Shown one piece after another: positions 16,055 through 26,499 of a stretch of 64,000 nt of DNA (position 1 is its first letter; each line of letters begins with the position of its first letter). This DNA comes from Alcanivorax sp. DG881. GTDB lineage: Bacteria > Pseudomonadota > Gammaproteobacteria > Pseudomonadales > Alcanivoracaceae. The stretch is from assembly GCF_000155615.1 (NCBI RefSeq), contig NZ_DS989915.1, forward strand, positions 715,008-779,007, given 5' to 3'. The notes under the pieces were generated by a model. That model saw only the letters and a program-made list of their open reading frames with translations. It had not been told where the DNA came from and searched no databases. The position numbers were made by a program, and so were the translations under genes.

Positions 16055-16141
16055 GCTCTACGCGTCCTCTCTGGTTGACCCCTTGCCACCGCACGTGTGC
16101 AGCTTACAATGGCAGCGTTACGAAACAGGATATGCAATCCC

Positions 16142-17098
<957 letters not shown>

Positions 17099-17099
<1 letters not shown>

Positions 17100-17440
17100 T
17101 GAATCTTGTTTTACTTCGTATCAGCTACGCGTTGCTCCTGCTCGTCGGCATCAGCGGCCTGTTCACTCTGGCACCGCCGGACGCGCACATTGTCTCCAGC
17201 CTTATCATCGCGCTAGTGCTGTACGGTCCCCTGCTATTGATGATGCCTGCTGCTATCAGCGGCAACCGGCGCCAGGCCACCTGGCTGTGTTTCCTGCTGC
17301 TGTTTTATTTCTGTGGCTATGCGGTCCAGCTGCTGGATCCGCCCCCGGTGCGCACCCTGGCGATTGCCAAAACGACCCTGACTGTCATGCTCTTTGTGTT
17401 TGCCGCACTACAAATTCGTCAGGGCCAGAATGCTGATTGA
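17099..17440 (+). CDS. DUF2069 integral membrane protein
   Basis: A 113-aa protein with four hydrophobic helices and few charged residues, matching DUF2069 in length and in its usual place after wrbA. The loop LLDPPPVRTLA before the last helix fits the family. Function unknown. It overlaps both neighbours (ATG at the wrbA stop; RDD gene start inside its end), indicating co-translation. Confidence 0.88.
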
Positions 17441-18110
17441 TGAACGCCTGGAAGTAGAAACACCGGAAGGCGCCATGCTCAGCCTGTCGCTGGCCGGGCC
17501 GGTGCCCCGGGCGCTGGCCTACGCCATCGATCTGGCTATTCGGCTGGTGATTTACGGTGCACTGGCCGCGGTGTTCGCGGCACTGGGCAAAGCCGGCATG
17601 GGCCTGCTGCTGATTATGGCGTTCGTGCTGGAATGGTTTTACCCCACCCTGTTTGAAGCCTTCCGCCACGGGCAGACGCCGGGCAAGAAAGCCATGGGGC
17701 TGGTGGTGGTTCATGCCAATGGCAGCCCACTGAGCTTCAACGGCAGCCTGATTCGCAACCTGCTGCGCACTGCCGATGCATTCCCGCTGTTCTATCTGCT
17801 CGGGTTTATCTGCACGCTGATCAGCCCTCGTTACCAGCGGCTTGGCGACATGGCCGCCAACACCCTGGTTGTCCATATCGAAGAAACCCCACAGATTCAG
17901 GAACAGGCCCAGGGCGACACCCTCGCCCCGGACTGGTCCTTGAGCCGGGATGACCAGCTTGCCCTGCTCGCCTTCCATGAACGCCATGACCGCTTTTCCG
18001 AAGCCCGCCAGCAGGAACTGGCGCAACTGGCGTACCCCGAACTGGCACCGGCGCTGGCGTTGCAGCGTCTGAATGCCGTCAGCCGTTATCTGGTACAGGG
18101 GCCCACATGA
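17430..18110 (+). CDS. RDD-family membrane protein
   Basis: A 226-aa protein starting at ATG 17430 (MLIDERLEVETPEG). The RDD domain covers about residues 20-150: PRALAYAIDLAIR in the first helix with its Arg/Asp pair, GQTPGKKAMGLVVV between helices, and ISPRYQRLGDMAANTLVV at the end. The C-terminal about 75 residues are soluble. RDD proteins have been linked to ion transport, but here the gene opens a MoxR-DUF58 cluster, where an envelope role is more likely. Stop overlaps the SpoIIM start by 4 bases. Confidence 0.9.
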   Translation: MLIDERLEVETPEGAMLSLSLAGPVPRALAYAIDLAIRLVIYGALAAVFAALGKAGMGLLLIMAFVLEWFYPTLFEAFRHGQTPGKKAMGLVVVHANGSPLSFNGSLIRNLLRTADAFPLFYLLGFICTLISPRYQRLGDMAANTLVVHIEETPQIQEQAQGDTLAPDWSLSRDDQLALLAFHERHDRFSEARQQELAQLAYPELAPALALQRLNAVSRYLVQGPT

Positions 18111-19090
18111 AACAGGCCCGTTTCGAACAGCAATACCGGCCGGAATGGCAAGCACTGGAACGCCAGCTCGAGCAGCTGGAGTCCCTGCATGTGAGCAAGA
18201 AGAACAAGCTCACCCTGGACACCTTTGTCACCGATTACCGCAAGCTCTGCCACCAACTGGCGCGGGCACGGGAGCGAGGCTACAGCGTGCAGCTGCAGCA
18301 ATTCCTCAACAATCTGGTATTGCGTGCCCATCGCCAGCTGTACCGCTACAACCCATCTCTGGCAGATCGCATCGGCACCTTTATCGCCAGCGGCTTCCCC
18401 CAGGCGGTGCGCCGGCAGTGGCGCTGGCACCTGGTCAGCGCCCTGGCCTTTGTGCTCTCGATGGCGCTGGTGTGGGTGCTGGTGCATCAACAGCCGGAAA
18501 TGATCTACACCGTGGTCGACGAAGCCAGCATTACCAATCTGGAAAGCATGTATCAGCCGGAAAATCAGGCGGACATGAAGAACGAGCGTAGCGGCGATGA
18601 CGACGTGATGATGTTCGGCCACTACATCCAGAATAATATTGGCATCGCCTTCCGCACCTTTGCCAGCGGGCTACTGCTGGGCGTTGGCGCACTGGTAGTG
18701 ATGCTGTTCAACGGCAGCTTCTTCGGCGCAGCCGCCGGGCACCTGATCAACGTGGGCGCACAGGAACCGTTCTTTACCTTTGTGATTGCCCACGGCGCGC
18801 CAGAGCTCACCGCCATCGTGCTGGCCGGTGGTGCCGGGTTGCGCCTCGGCTGGGCCATTATTGCCCCCGGGCCCTGGTCACGGCTGGACGCCCTGCGACT
18901 GGCCGCCAAGGATGCACTGCCCACCATGTACGGGGTCTTTGCCCTGTTATTGCTGGCCGCCTTTATCGAAGCGTTCTGGTCACCACGGGACCTGGCGCCA
19001 ACCATCAAATACAGCGTGGGCGCGGCCTGCTGGGGCCTTTTGTACCTTTATCTTTTCTTCGGGGGACGGGATGGAACTCGAAAAGGCTAG
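18107..19090 (+). CDS. SpoIIM-like (stage II sporulation protein M family) membrane protein
   Basis: A 327-aa membrane protein of the SpoIIM/DUF95 family. It has a charged coiled N-terminus (ERQLEQLESLHVSKKNK), a helix near residue 115, then a bundle with NNIGIAFRTFASGLLLGVGAL, the HGAPELTAIVLAGGAGLRLG motif and a final WGLLYLYLFFGG helix. In sporulating bacteria SpoIIM takes part in peptidoglycan remodelling. Non-sporulating Gammaproteobacteria carry it in exactly this RDD-MoxR context, role unknown. It overlaps the following gene by 20 bases. Confidence 0.9.
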   Translation: MKQARFEQQYRPEWQALERQLEQLESLHVSKKNKLTLDTFVTDYRKLCHQLARARERGYSVQLQQFLNNLVLRAHRQLYRYNPSLADRIGTFIASGFPQAVRRQWRWHLVSALAFVLSMALVWVLVHQQPEMIYTVVDEASITNLESMYQPENQADMKNERSGDDDVMMFGHYIQNNIGIAFRTFASGLLLGVGALVVMLFNGSFFGAAAGHLINVGAQEPFFTFVIAHGAPELTAIVLAGGAGLRLGWAIIAPGPWSRLDALRLAAKDALPTMYGVFALLLLAAFIEAFWSPRDLAPTIKYSVGAACWGLLYLYLFFGGRDGTRKG

Positions 19091-20591
19091 CGCCCGGCTG
19101 GCACCACGCAGCCCCTGGCAAGCAGCGGACCTTGGCACGCAGTTTTACCGCCACTGGGCCGGGCCTATTACGCGTGTCTGGTTACTCTTTACCGCCGTGC
19201 CCTATGCCCTGCTGTTAACCATGGCGGCCCTGAACAACAGCCTGTGGCCCTTGTTTATCTTCTGGTGGCTCAAACCCCTCTGGGAGCGGCCGCTGCTGGC
19301 TTTTTACAGCCACGCCCTGTTCGGTGAAACCCTCACCCTGAGGGCCTTGCTGAAACGCTGGCGTCATTACGCGCTACCGGGGTTGGCTGGCCAGCTCACC
19401 TGGCGACGCCTGAGCCCCATGCGCAGCTTCAATGCCAGCGTCTGGCAGCTTGAACAAGTCAAAGGTGACACCGCCAGCCAGCGGCTGAAAGTACTCAACA
19501 GCTATCCGTCCAACCGGGCGGGCATGCTGACCCTGCTGGTGCTGCACCTGGAGCAATTCATGACGCTCGGGCTGATGGCGTTGCTGTATATGCTGGTGCC
19601 CTGGCAGTTCAACCTGGAACTGAGCGACTGGTTCTACGACCAGAGTGCGCTGCAGCTGGCGATCTCCGGGCTGTGCTTTTACCTGGTGCTGTGCATCACC
19701 GAACCCCTCTATGTGGCCTGTGGCTTTGCCCTGTATCTGAACAAACGCACCTGGCTGGAAGGCTGGGACCTGCAGCTGGGGCTCACCCGGCTGGGCAAGC
19801 GGCGCCGGGCGGCCAGCGCGGCCAGAAGAGTGGTCGGTGCTTTGTTGATCCTGCTGTTGGTGCCGTCCATGGAACCCGCCAAAGCCGAAACGACACCGCC
19901 AGCCCACAGCTCACAAGCCGAGCAACAGCAAGTCATCGAGCTGCTGGCCAGCCCGGAGTTCATGCCGCTGCAAGAAAAGACCGAGCGGCAGTGGATTAAT
20001 CAGGACAACAGCGAATCCGAGAGCCTGATGGAGAAAATCTGGCGGTTCCTGTTTGATAATCTGGACGATGAGGACGCCGAGACTAACAGCACGCCGCTGA
20101 ATATACCGGATGCCTTGCTGTGGACCATTTTCTGGGCCCTCTTTATTGCGCTGGCCCTTTGGTTAATCCTCAAGGTGGCCAACCAATTTGGCCTGCGCGG
20201 GCACAGCACCCGCAACCGACCTGTTATCCCCACCCACGTGGCCGGGCTGGATATCCGCAAACGCAGCCTGCCGAAAAACCTGAACCGTGCCGTTGACGAT
20301 GCGCTCAAGGCCGGTGACATCCGCGGCGCCCTGGCCATACTGATGCGTGCCGCCCTGGCCGGTATTCTGGCCCGCTACCCGGTAGCTCTGGCCGCAGGCA
20401 GCACCGAGCAGCAGTGCCTGCGCACCCTGCAGGAGCAACACGGCGATTCATTGCCGATTGCCTACCTCCAGCGCCTGACCCAGGCCTGGATCAGCACCGC
20501 CTGGGCTCACCGCCCGGTCAGCGACGAGCAGGTGCGCACGCTGATGCAGCATTGGCAGCAAATGGACAGGCTGGAGGCAAACCATGCGTAA
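19071..20591 (+). CDS. DUF4129-domain membrane protein
   Basis: A 506-aa protein. I start it at ATG 19071 after a GGGGGACGGG stretch; the open frame runs much further upstream but only as a shadow of the SpoIIM gene. The N-terminal half has several membrane helices. A hydrophobic segment near residue 255 ending PSMEPAKAE precedes a periplasmic linker. A further helix near 350 (LLWTIFWALFIALALWL) leads to a C-terminal DUF4129-like cytoplasmic domain of about 130 residues (DDALKAGDIRGALAILMRAAL). Such proteins accompany MoxR and DUF58 genes and may connect the ATPase to the membrane. Confidence 0.8.
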   Translation: MELEKASARLAPRSPWQAADLGTQFYRHWAGPITRVWLLFTAVPYALLLTMAALNNSLWPLFIFWWLKPLWERPLLAFYSHALFGETLTLRALLKRWRHYALPGLAGQLTWRRLSPMRSFNASVWQLEQVKGDTASQRLKVLNSYPSNRAGMLTLLVLHLEQFMTLGLMALLYMLVPWQFNLELSDWFYDQSALQLAISGLCFYLVLCITEPLYVACGFALYLNKRTWLEGWDLQLGLTRLGKRRRAASAARRVVGALLILLLVPSMEPAKAETTPPAHSSQAEQQQVIELLASPEFMPLQEKTERQWINQDNSESESLMEKIWRFLFDNLDDEDAETNSTPLNIPDALLWTIFWALFIALALWLILKVANQFGLRGHSTRNRPVIPTHVAGLDIRKRSLPKNLNRAVDDALKAGDIRGALAILMRAALAGILARYPVALAAGSTEQQCLRTLQEQHGDSLPIAYLQRLTQAWISTAWAHRPVSDEQVRTLMQHWQQMDRLEANHA

Positions 20592-21906
20592 GGCCCACCT
20601 GCGCCGTGCTTTCCCCTGGCTGCTTGCCACCCTGCTGGTCGCCATGATCGCGGGCTACTACGCCCTGACCGAACCGGTCACCTACATGCAGCGGGTCGCC
20701 CCGGACAGCAGCATCACTCGCAACCCTTACAGCGCAGCCCAACGCTGGCTGGCGCAACGGGGCCAGCCCTCTGAACGCATTCTCAGTGCCGCGGCCCTGT
20801 TCCCGTTACCCGACACCCGCACCACCCTGGTGATCGATAAACACCGCGGCATGCTCACCCCCAACCAGGTGAACACCCTGCTGGAATGGGTCCAGGACGG
20901 TGGCGAACTGGTGGTGGAAGCCCGCCCGCTCCCGTCGCTTATCGAGGCATCCGATGCCAGTGACGCAGACTGGCAGGACAATGACCCACTGCTGTTCCCG
21001 CTCGGCATCACCGTCTGGGACTCCCCGGTGCCCAGCGAATCCATTGAAGAGGATCCGGTCCGGGATCTGATCATGGCCTTGCCCGTTTTTGTGGACAGCC
21101 CCTTGCAGTACTGCCTGCAAAGCGACAACGAGGAATTGCGTGAAGGTTGTGCACGGCTGGTCTGTGACGCGCCGCCGGAGCCCGCGCCTCTTGGGCTGCA
21201 TGTGGGTGACAACGCACCTGACCGACGTGTGCAGCTATTCAGCGATTACGTCATCTGGCATGACAGCTGGGATGATGAAGAAGGCGAGACGCCACACCTG
21301 GAATGGCCGGTGGAGGTGACCGCCTACGCAGACAACGATTACGGTAGCCAGCTGGTGCAACTGGGCCTGGGCAGCGGACAGATTTCCGTGCTGACCGACT
21401 TGAGCCTGTGGTCCAACGAACGTCTGCTCTATTTCGATCATGCCTGGCTACTGGCCTGGCTCACCGCGGATGAGCCGGTGTGGTTTGTGCGCTCGGTGGC
21501 CATGCCACCACTGGCCCAGTGGCTGTGGCTGAAAGCCCCGGCGCTGGGCGTTGCCCTGCTGGTGCTGCTGGCCCTGTGGTTGTGGTATCGCATTCCCCGC
21601 CAGGGTCCACGCCAGGAAGCCCGCGAAGAAAGCAGCCGCGACTACCTGCAACACCTGCACGCCAGTGGCTATTTCCAGTGGCGCACCAACCAGCAGGCAG
21701 CCTTGGTAGACGTTTTGCGCAAGCAGGCGGAACAACACCTGGTCCGTTTTCATCACCAGCGTGACAAGGCTCTGGCACTGGCCGCAAAAACATTATCCGT
21801 GCCAGCCAAAGAACTGGAAGCGGCCCTGCAGATGCAACCGGAAACCCGGGACCAGTTCACGCAGCAGGTCTCATTATTACAATCGCTGAAAAATTGCAGT
21901 CACTGA
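20584..21906 (+). CDS. DUF4350-domain membrane protein
   Basis: A 440-aa protein with an N-terminal helix (residues 11-28), a periplasmic DUF4350 domain beginning NPYSAAQRWLAQRGQPSERI and including VIDKHRGMLTPNQ and LLEWVQDGGELVVEARP, a second helix near residues 315-335 (LGVALLVLLALWLWYRIPRQ), and a cytoplasmic tail with RDYLQHLHASGYFQWR. The paired helices give an in-loop-in topology. Domain and order (between DUF4129 and MoxR) match known MoxR clusters. Overlaps the DUF4129 gene by 8 bases. Confidence 0.85.
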   Translation: MRKAHLRRAFPWLLATLLVAMIAGYYALTEPVTYMQRVAPDSSITRNPYSAAQRWLAQRGQPSERILSAAALFPLPDTRTTLVIDKHRGMLTPNQVNTLLEWVQDGGELVVEARPLPSLIEASDASDADWQDNDPLLFPLGITVWDSPVPSESIEEDPVRDLIMALPVFVDSPLQYCLQSDNEELREGCARLVCDAPPEPAPLGLHVGDNAPDRRVQLFSDYVIWHDSWDDEEGETPHLEWPVEVTAYADNDYGSQLVQLGLGSGQISVLTDLSLWSNERLLYFDHAWLLAWLTADEPVWFVRSVAMPPLAQWLWLKAPALGVALLVLLALWLWYRIPRQGPRQEAREESSRDYLQHLHASGYFQWRTNQQAALVDVLRKQAEQHLVRFHHQRDKALALAAKTLSVPAKELEAALQMQPETRDQFTQQVSLLQSLKNCSH

Positions 21907-21978
21907 TACGCTCTCACAGGTGCAGTGACGCGGACATACACGTCAACGTCGTCAGTTAAAACGCAAAAGGACAACAGC

Positions 21979-22950
21979 ATGAGCCAACCCGCCACCCTCG
22001 CCGATGCGGCCGCCCTGGCCCACGACATTGAAAGCCGGCTCAATCAGGTATTGATTGGCCAGCAACAGGTCGTCCGTGAAGTGTTGATCGCACTGATTTC
22101 CGGCGGCCACGTTCTTATTGAAGGCGTGCCCGGCCTGGGCAAGACCCTGCTGGTGCGCAGCCTCGGGCGAGTACTGGAGCTGGACTTCAATCGCATCCAG
22201 TTCACCCCGGACCTGATGCCCACCGACGTGACCGGCCACGCCATGTACGACCAGAAAACCGAACAATTCCGTATCCGGCGCGGCCCGGCGTTCACCCAGC
22301 TGCTGCTGGCTGACGAGATTAACCGCGCCCCGGCCAAGACCCAGGCGGCACTGCTGGAAGTCATGCAGGAACGGCAGATCACCATCGAAGGCAAGGCCTT
22401 TACCCTGAACGAACCCTACATGGTGCTCGCCACCCAGAACCCGCTGGACCAGGAAGGCACCTACCCGCTGCCGGAAGCAGAGCTGGACCGGTTTCTGTTC
22501 AAGGTGCTGATTGATTACCCCGGTCATGACGACGAAACCCGCCTGGTGAATATGGTGCTCGACGGCACCATCCGCGCCAGCCTGGACGTGGACAGCCTGA
22601 GCCCGGCCACCGATGCGGCCGGCTTGCAGGCCATGAAAGCACTCAGCAACGACGTACTGATTGACGCCGAAGTGCTGGACTATGCCTTGCGCATCGTCCG
22701 TGCCACACGCGATTTCAACGGCCTGAGCCATGGCGCCAGCCCCCGCGCCAGTATTGCGCTGGCCCGGGCGGCCCGCGTGCAAGCCCTGTTCGAAGGCCGG
22801 GATTTCGTCACCCCGGACGACATCCAGCAAGTGGCCCGCCCGGTACTGCGCCATCGCATCCAGCTCAGCGCCGACGCAGAAATCGAAGGCCAGACCCCGG
22901 AAACCGCCCTGGCCCGCCTGCTCGACCAGGTGGAAGCACCACGGCAATGA
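21979..22950 (+). CDS. MoxR-family AAA+ ATPase
   Basis: A 323-aa cytoplasmic AAA+ ATPase, started at ATG 21979 (MSQPATLA) after AAAGGA. Walker A is GVPGLGKTLL (about residue 53), Walker B LLLADEINRAPAKTQAALLEV (about 113), sensor 1 in MVLATQNPLDQEGTYPLPEAELDRF, and a MoxR lid domain follows. MoxR ATPases act as chaperone-like assembly factors for VWA/DUF58 partners. A 72-base gap before it, longer than elsewhere in the run, might hold a separate promoter, but none is clear. It overlaps the DUF58 gene by 4 bases. Confidence 0.95.
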   Translation: MSQPATLADAAALAHDIESRLNQVLIGQQQVVREVLIALISGGHVLIEGVPGLGKTLLVRSLGRVLELDFNRIQFTPDLMPTDVTGHAMYDQKTEQFRIRRGPAFTQLLLADEINRAPAKTQAALLEVMQERQITIEGKAFTLNEPYMVLATQNPLDQEGTYPLPEAELDRFLFKVLIDYPGHDDETRLVNMVLDGTIRASLDVDSLSPATDAAGLQAMKALSNDVLIDAEVLDYALRIVRATRDFNGLSHGASPRASIALARAARVQALFEGRDFVTPDDIQQVARPVLRHRIQLSADAEIEGQTPETALARLLDQVEAPRQ

Positions 22951-24254
22951 AGCCCGCTCCGCGCCTGCTTATCGCCGTTGCCCTCTGGGCCCTGAGCGCG
23001 ATCTCCCTGCTGTTCTTCAGCGGCAGTATCGCGAGCCTGCTGTGGTGGGCGGCCGGGGCGATTCTGGCGGCCTTTGCCCTGCTCGACCTGCTCCACGGCT
23101 GGCGCCGGCCGGCACCGTCGGCAGAGCGTATCGTGCCCAATGCCCTGTCCGTGCAACAGCCCCACGCGATCAAGGTACGCATTCCCTCCGCCGAACTGCC
23201 GGCGCGGGCCACACTGGCGGACCACCACCCCGGCGATGATCCGCTCACCGGCCTGCCCTGCCTGCTAACCCGTGCGGAGAATGAACTCACCGAATTCACT
23301 TACCACTACCGGCCCAGCCGGCGTGGCCCGGTGGCGTTCGGCGATTTGGAATTCTGGTTCCCCAGCCAGCTGGGCTTCTGGTCGCTACGCAAAACCTGCC
23401 CGGCCCATTGCATCGTGCCGGTGTACCCGGATTTTTCCCGCATCAGCCAGACGCAGCTGGATGCCAACCACTCCTTCCTGCTTACCGGCAGCCGGCTCAA
23501 GCCCCGCCGTGGCGAAGGCATGGAGTTCCACCAGCTCCGCGAGTATCACCCCGGCGACAGCCTGCGTCAGATCGACTGGAAAGCCACTGCCCGCCGCCGC
23601 AGTTTGATCAGCCGTGAATATCAGGATGAGCAGAATCAGCAAGTACTGATCATGCTGGATGGCGGCCGGCGCCTGGGCATGCCGGTGGGCAAGCTCACCG
23701 GCTTCGACCATGCGCTCAATGCCTCGCTGCTGCTGGCCTGGAGTGCGCTCAAACAGAAAGACAAGGCCGGCGCCATGCTGTTCTCCGGTGATCAGCCACG
23801 CTGGCTACCGCCAGTGCAGGGCCAGAATGGTCTCAATCATTTGCTGAACGGGCTCTACGATCTGCACCCCAGCCAGCACGCCAGCGACTTCAGCCTGGCC
23901 GCTCGCCAACTGGTTCGCCACAGCCGCCGACGGGCGCTGGTAGTGCTGGTGACACGGCTGCAACACGAGGATCTGGATGATTTGCTCAGCGCCGTCGGCT
24001 TGATGCGCCGCCACCATCTGGTGCTGATCGCCGACATGCTGCTGCCCGAACAGGAAGCCCTGGCCCGTCAGCCGGTGGAGGATTTCGATCAGGCGCTGAC
24101 CGTCTGTGCGGACGCCCAGGAACAGAAACAGCGCGAGCAGCTGCACACCCGCCTGCGGCACGCCGGCGCCCTGGTCACCAGTGCCACACCGCAAAACATG
24201 CCGCAGCAATTGAACCATCTATACCTGGCGTTAAAACGCAGCGGGCGGCTTTAG
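22947..24254 (+). CDS. DUF58 (VWA-like) partner of MoxR
   Basis: A 435-aa protein with two N-terminal helices (about residues 5-45), a beta-rich periplasmic or loop section, then the DUF58 signature RRGEGMEFHQLREYHPGDSL followed by RQIDWKATARR (about 190-215) and a VWA-like strand LIMLDGGRRL. DUF58 proteins are the usual substrates or effectors of MoxR ATPases. It is the last gene of the long plus-strand run. Its TAG stop shares its final base with the first base of a large inverted repeat that likely ends transcription. Confidence 0.93.
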   Translation: MKPAPRLLIAVALWALSAISLLFFSGSIASLLWWAAGAILAAFALLDLLHGWRRPAPSAERIVPNALSVQQPHAIKVRIPSAELPARATLADHHPGDDPLTGLPCLLTRAENELTEFTYHYRPSRRGPVAFGDLEFWFPSQLGFWSLRKTCPAHCIVPVYPDFSRISQTQLDANHSFLLTGSRLKPRRGEGMEFHQLREYHPGDSLRQIDWKATARRRSLISREYQDEQNQQVLIMLDGGRRLGMPVGKLTGFDHALNASLLLAWSALKQKDKAGAMLFSGDQPRWLPPVQGQNGLNHLLNGLYDLHPSQHASDFSLAARQLVRHSRRRALVVLVTRLQHEDLDDLLSAVGLMRRHHLVLIADMLLPEQEALARQPVEDFDQALTVCADAQEQKQREQLHTRLRHAGALVTSATPQNMPQQLNHLYLALKRSGRL

Positions 24255-24355
24255 TCGGATTACGCCTTTCAGGCTAATTCGACCTACTTGAGAAGTTGGG
24301 TTTTGTAGGTCGAATTCACCCAAGGGCACAGAGAGCCTGAAAGGCGTAATCCGAC
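24254..24355. repeat. Large nested inverted repeat between convergent genes
   Basis: Outer arms of 22 bases pair perfectly (24254-24275 with 24334-24355; core GTCGGATTACGCC / GGCGTAATCCGAC). Inner arms of 12 bases (AATTCGACCTAC 24276-24287, GTAGGTCGAATT 24305-24316) also pair. A 17-base asymmetric bulge and a 17-base loop remain. The TAGGTCG..TAATCCGAC words resemble widespread gammaproteobacterial extragenic repeats. It probably acts as a two-way transcription stop for DUF58 and epmC. Confidence 0.8.
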
Positions 24356-24365
24356 AACCCATCGC

Positions 24366-24956
24366 CTACGCAAACAGCGGCTGCAAAGCTTGATGCAAAG
24401 ACACGCCCTCGCGGCCATACGCCGCTTTTAGCACCTCACACCAGCGAGCCGGTCGCTCTGCAAGCCCCTCAACCAACAGGGCCTGTGCTTTCGCCTTTAC
24501 CTTCAAGGCGAAGGCCACTTCATCACCGCCATCGCCATTCAGGTTATCCAGCGACACCCGGAAATCATGCCCACAAGCGGCACAGAAAAGCGCCTCCAAA
24601 GCCTGAGGATAGACTTCCACCCGGGCAAACTCCGCCTGCTGATCCGCACTGCGGCCATCCGGTGCATACCAGTAACCGTAATCTTCCTGTTGCCGCCGCG
24701 CTGCGCCGGCCACGCACCAGTGGGCGATTTCGTGCAGGGCACTGCGAAAATAATCATGGCTATAGCAAATTTGGTGGGGGTGGCCTGGCAGGTAAACCGG
24801 TTCACTGGCACCGCCTACCAGCACGGTGTGGTGGGAATCGAAAAAAGTCGCCCGAAACAGGCGCTCCAGCTCACCACTGACGTACACCTGTGAAGCGCTT
24901 TGCGGTATGGTAGCCGCCTTCGTATGAACCTGATTCTGATCTATTTCGTTCACCAC
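24366..24956 (-). CDS. epmC: Elongation factor P hydroxylase (EpmC/YfcM)
   Basis: A 196-aa protein of the YfcM family, which hydroxylates the beta-lysylated lysine of elongation factor P. The metal-site motif ALHEIAHWCVAG (about residue 74), the GYWYAPDGR segment, EVYPQALEALF and DNLNGD are characteristic. Two adjacent GTGs (24956, 24953) are candidate starts. epmA, epmB and efp are not in the window. It is divergent from norM and converges on DUF58 through the large inverted repeat. Confidence 0.9.
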   Translation of the reverse strand: MVNEIDQNQVHTKAATIPQSASQVYVSGELERLFRATFFDSHHTVLVGGASEPVYLPGHPHQICYSHDYFRSALHEIAHWCVAGAARRQQEDYGYWYAPDGRSADQQAEFARVEVYPQALEALFCAACGHDFRVSLDNLNGDGGDEVAFALKVKAKAQALLVEGLAERPARWCEVLKAAYGREGVSLHQALQPLFA

Positions 24957-24988
24957 ACTCGTTCCGTTTACAACAGTAGCACTTGCCT

Positions 24989-26371
24989 ATGTTATCCCGC
25001 CGTCAGGAACTTGCCGCCCAACTCACCCTCGCACTGCCGATTCTGGGTGGGCAACTGGCGCAGACGGCCAACGGCTTTGTGGACACCATGATGGCCGGGC
25101 GAGTCAGCGCCAATGACCTGGCCGCAGTGGCCGTGGGCGCCAGTATCTGGGTGCCCCTGTTCCTGTTCATGACCGGCGTGCTGATGAGCGCCACCCCGGT
25201 GCTGTCGCGGCATCTGGGCGGCGAAGCTTATCATCGCATCAACCCCCTCGCCCAGCAGGGGCTCTGGTTGGGCCTGGGGCTGGGTGTCCTGTGTGCGCTG
25301 ATCCTGCGTAGCGTTGCCCCGGTGCTGGTATGGATGGACGTGGACCCGGCCATTCGGCCCATGGTCAGCGGCTACCTGGATGCGCTCAGCTGGGGGATGC
25401 CCGGGGCCGCGATAATGCTGGCCCTGCGCAGTTATACCGAGGCCATGAATCATACCCGTCCGGTGCTGCTGATCAGCGTCATCGGGCTGATGATCAACAT
25501 CCCCAGCAACTATGTGCTGATCTACGGCAAGCTCGGCTTCCCGGCCATGGGCGGCGTGGGCTGCGGCTGGGCCACCTCGCTGGTGATGTGGTCCATGGCG
25601 TTGATGATGATGATCTACACGCACCGCCACCCGGTCTATCAGCACGCGCCATTGAACCTGCGGCAACGGCATTTTGAACGGGCCAATCTTGGCTACATGC
25701 TGCGCCTGGGCTTGCCGGTGGGGCTGACGATTTTCTTTGAGGTGAGCATCTTTGCGGTCATCGCCCTGCTGATCGGCAGCCTGGGCGCCCAGGTCGTCGC
25801 CAGCCACCAGATTGCCCTCAACTTCACCTCCCTGATTTTCATGGTGCCACTGAGTTTCGCCCTGGCCGCCACCGTGCGGGTGGGCCACGCCCGGGGTCGC
25901 AGCGACCGGGACGGTATTCGCGTGGCCGTGCAGGTGGCCATGGCCATCACCCTGGTCGTGGGCATTGCCGCCGCCTCCAGCCTGGTGCTGGCCCGTCACT
26001 GGATTCCCCGTATTTATACCGACAACGGCTCGGTGATTGCACTGGCCAGCTACCTGTTGCTGTTCGCCGCCCTGTACCAGGTTTCCGACGCCCTGCAGGT
26101 GTGCGCCAATGGTTGCCTGCGCGGCTTCGAAGACACCGGTTGGCCCATGATGATGACCTTGCTGGCCTACTGGGGCATCGGCCTGCCCATCGGCTATGGC
26201 CTGGCGCTGACGCACTGGTGGGTGGAACCCATGGGCCCCGCCGGGTTCTGGATCGGCCTGGTGGCAGGCTTGACCAGTGCCGCCGTATTCCTGGGCTGGC
26301 GCTTGCGCTGGCGCCTCGCCCAGCCATTGCCGGTACCGCCAACAACCTCGCAGAAAGACCTGGCCGCCTGA
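24989..26371 (+). CDS. norM: MATE-family efflux transporter (NorM-like)
   Basis: A 460-aa inner-membrane transporter with twelve hydrophobic segments in two halves. It has the NorM N-terminus (LALPILGGQLAQTANGFVDTMMAGRVS), the central SYTEAMNHTRPVLL, and the second-half counterparts ALQVCANGCLRGFEDT. Members expel cationic drugs and dyes with sodium or protons. I start at ATG 24989 rather than the TTG at 24983. Monocistronic by position; the next plus-strand gene is 128 bases away behind a Fur box. Confidence 0.93.
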   Translation: MLSRRQELAAQLTLALPILGGQLAQTANGFVDTMMAGRVSANDLAAVAVGASIWVPLFLFMTGVLMSATPVLSRHLGGEAYHRINPLAQQGLWLGLGLGVLCALILRSVAPVLVWMDVDPAIRPMVSGYLDALSWGMPGAAIMLALRSYTEAMNHTRPVLLISVIGLMINIPSNYVLIYGKLGFPAMGGVGCGWATSLVMWSMALMMMIYTHRHPVYQHAPLNLRQRHFERANLGYMLRLGLPVGLTIFFEVSIFAVIALLIGSLGAQVVASHQIALNFTSLIFMVPLSFALAATVRVGHARGRSDRDGIRVAVQVAMAITLVVGIAAASSLVLARHWIPRIYTDNGSVIALASYLLLFAALYQVSDALQVCANGCLRGFEDTGWPMMMTLLAYWGIGLPIGYGLALTHWWVEPMGPAGFWIGLVAGLTSAAVFLGWRLRWRLAQPLPVPPTTSQKDLAA

Positions 26372-26455
26372 CCCGGAGACCCCTCGCCTTACAGTTTTTA
26401 CACCCTGGCAGCGCTTTCATTGTGTCATTTGCATTTTCTTTGCATCGTTTCTGTA

Positions 26456-26474
26456 GATAATAACGATTCTCATT
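26456..26474 (+). promoter_or_regulatory. Fur box upstream of the iron cluster
   Basis: GATAATAACGATTCTCATT matches the 19-bp Fur consensus GATAATGATAATCATTATC at most positions and lies 26 bases before the DUF3649 start. Suggests iron-repressed transcription of the three-gene cluster. Confidence 0.75.
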
Positions 26475-26499
26475 TTGGTTGGCTTGCCTCTACAGTCCT

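Noticed and set aside
24992-26215. A 407-codon minus-strand frame
   Set aside because: Antisense to the MATE transporter; Gln/His-rich translation typical of reversed membrane-protein codons.
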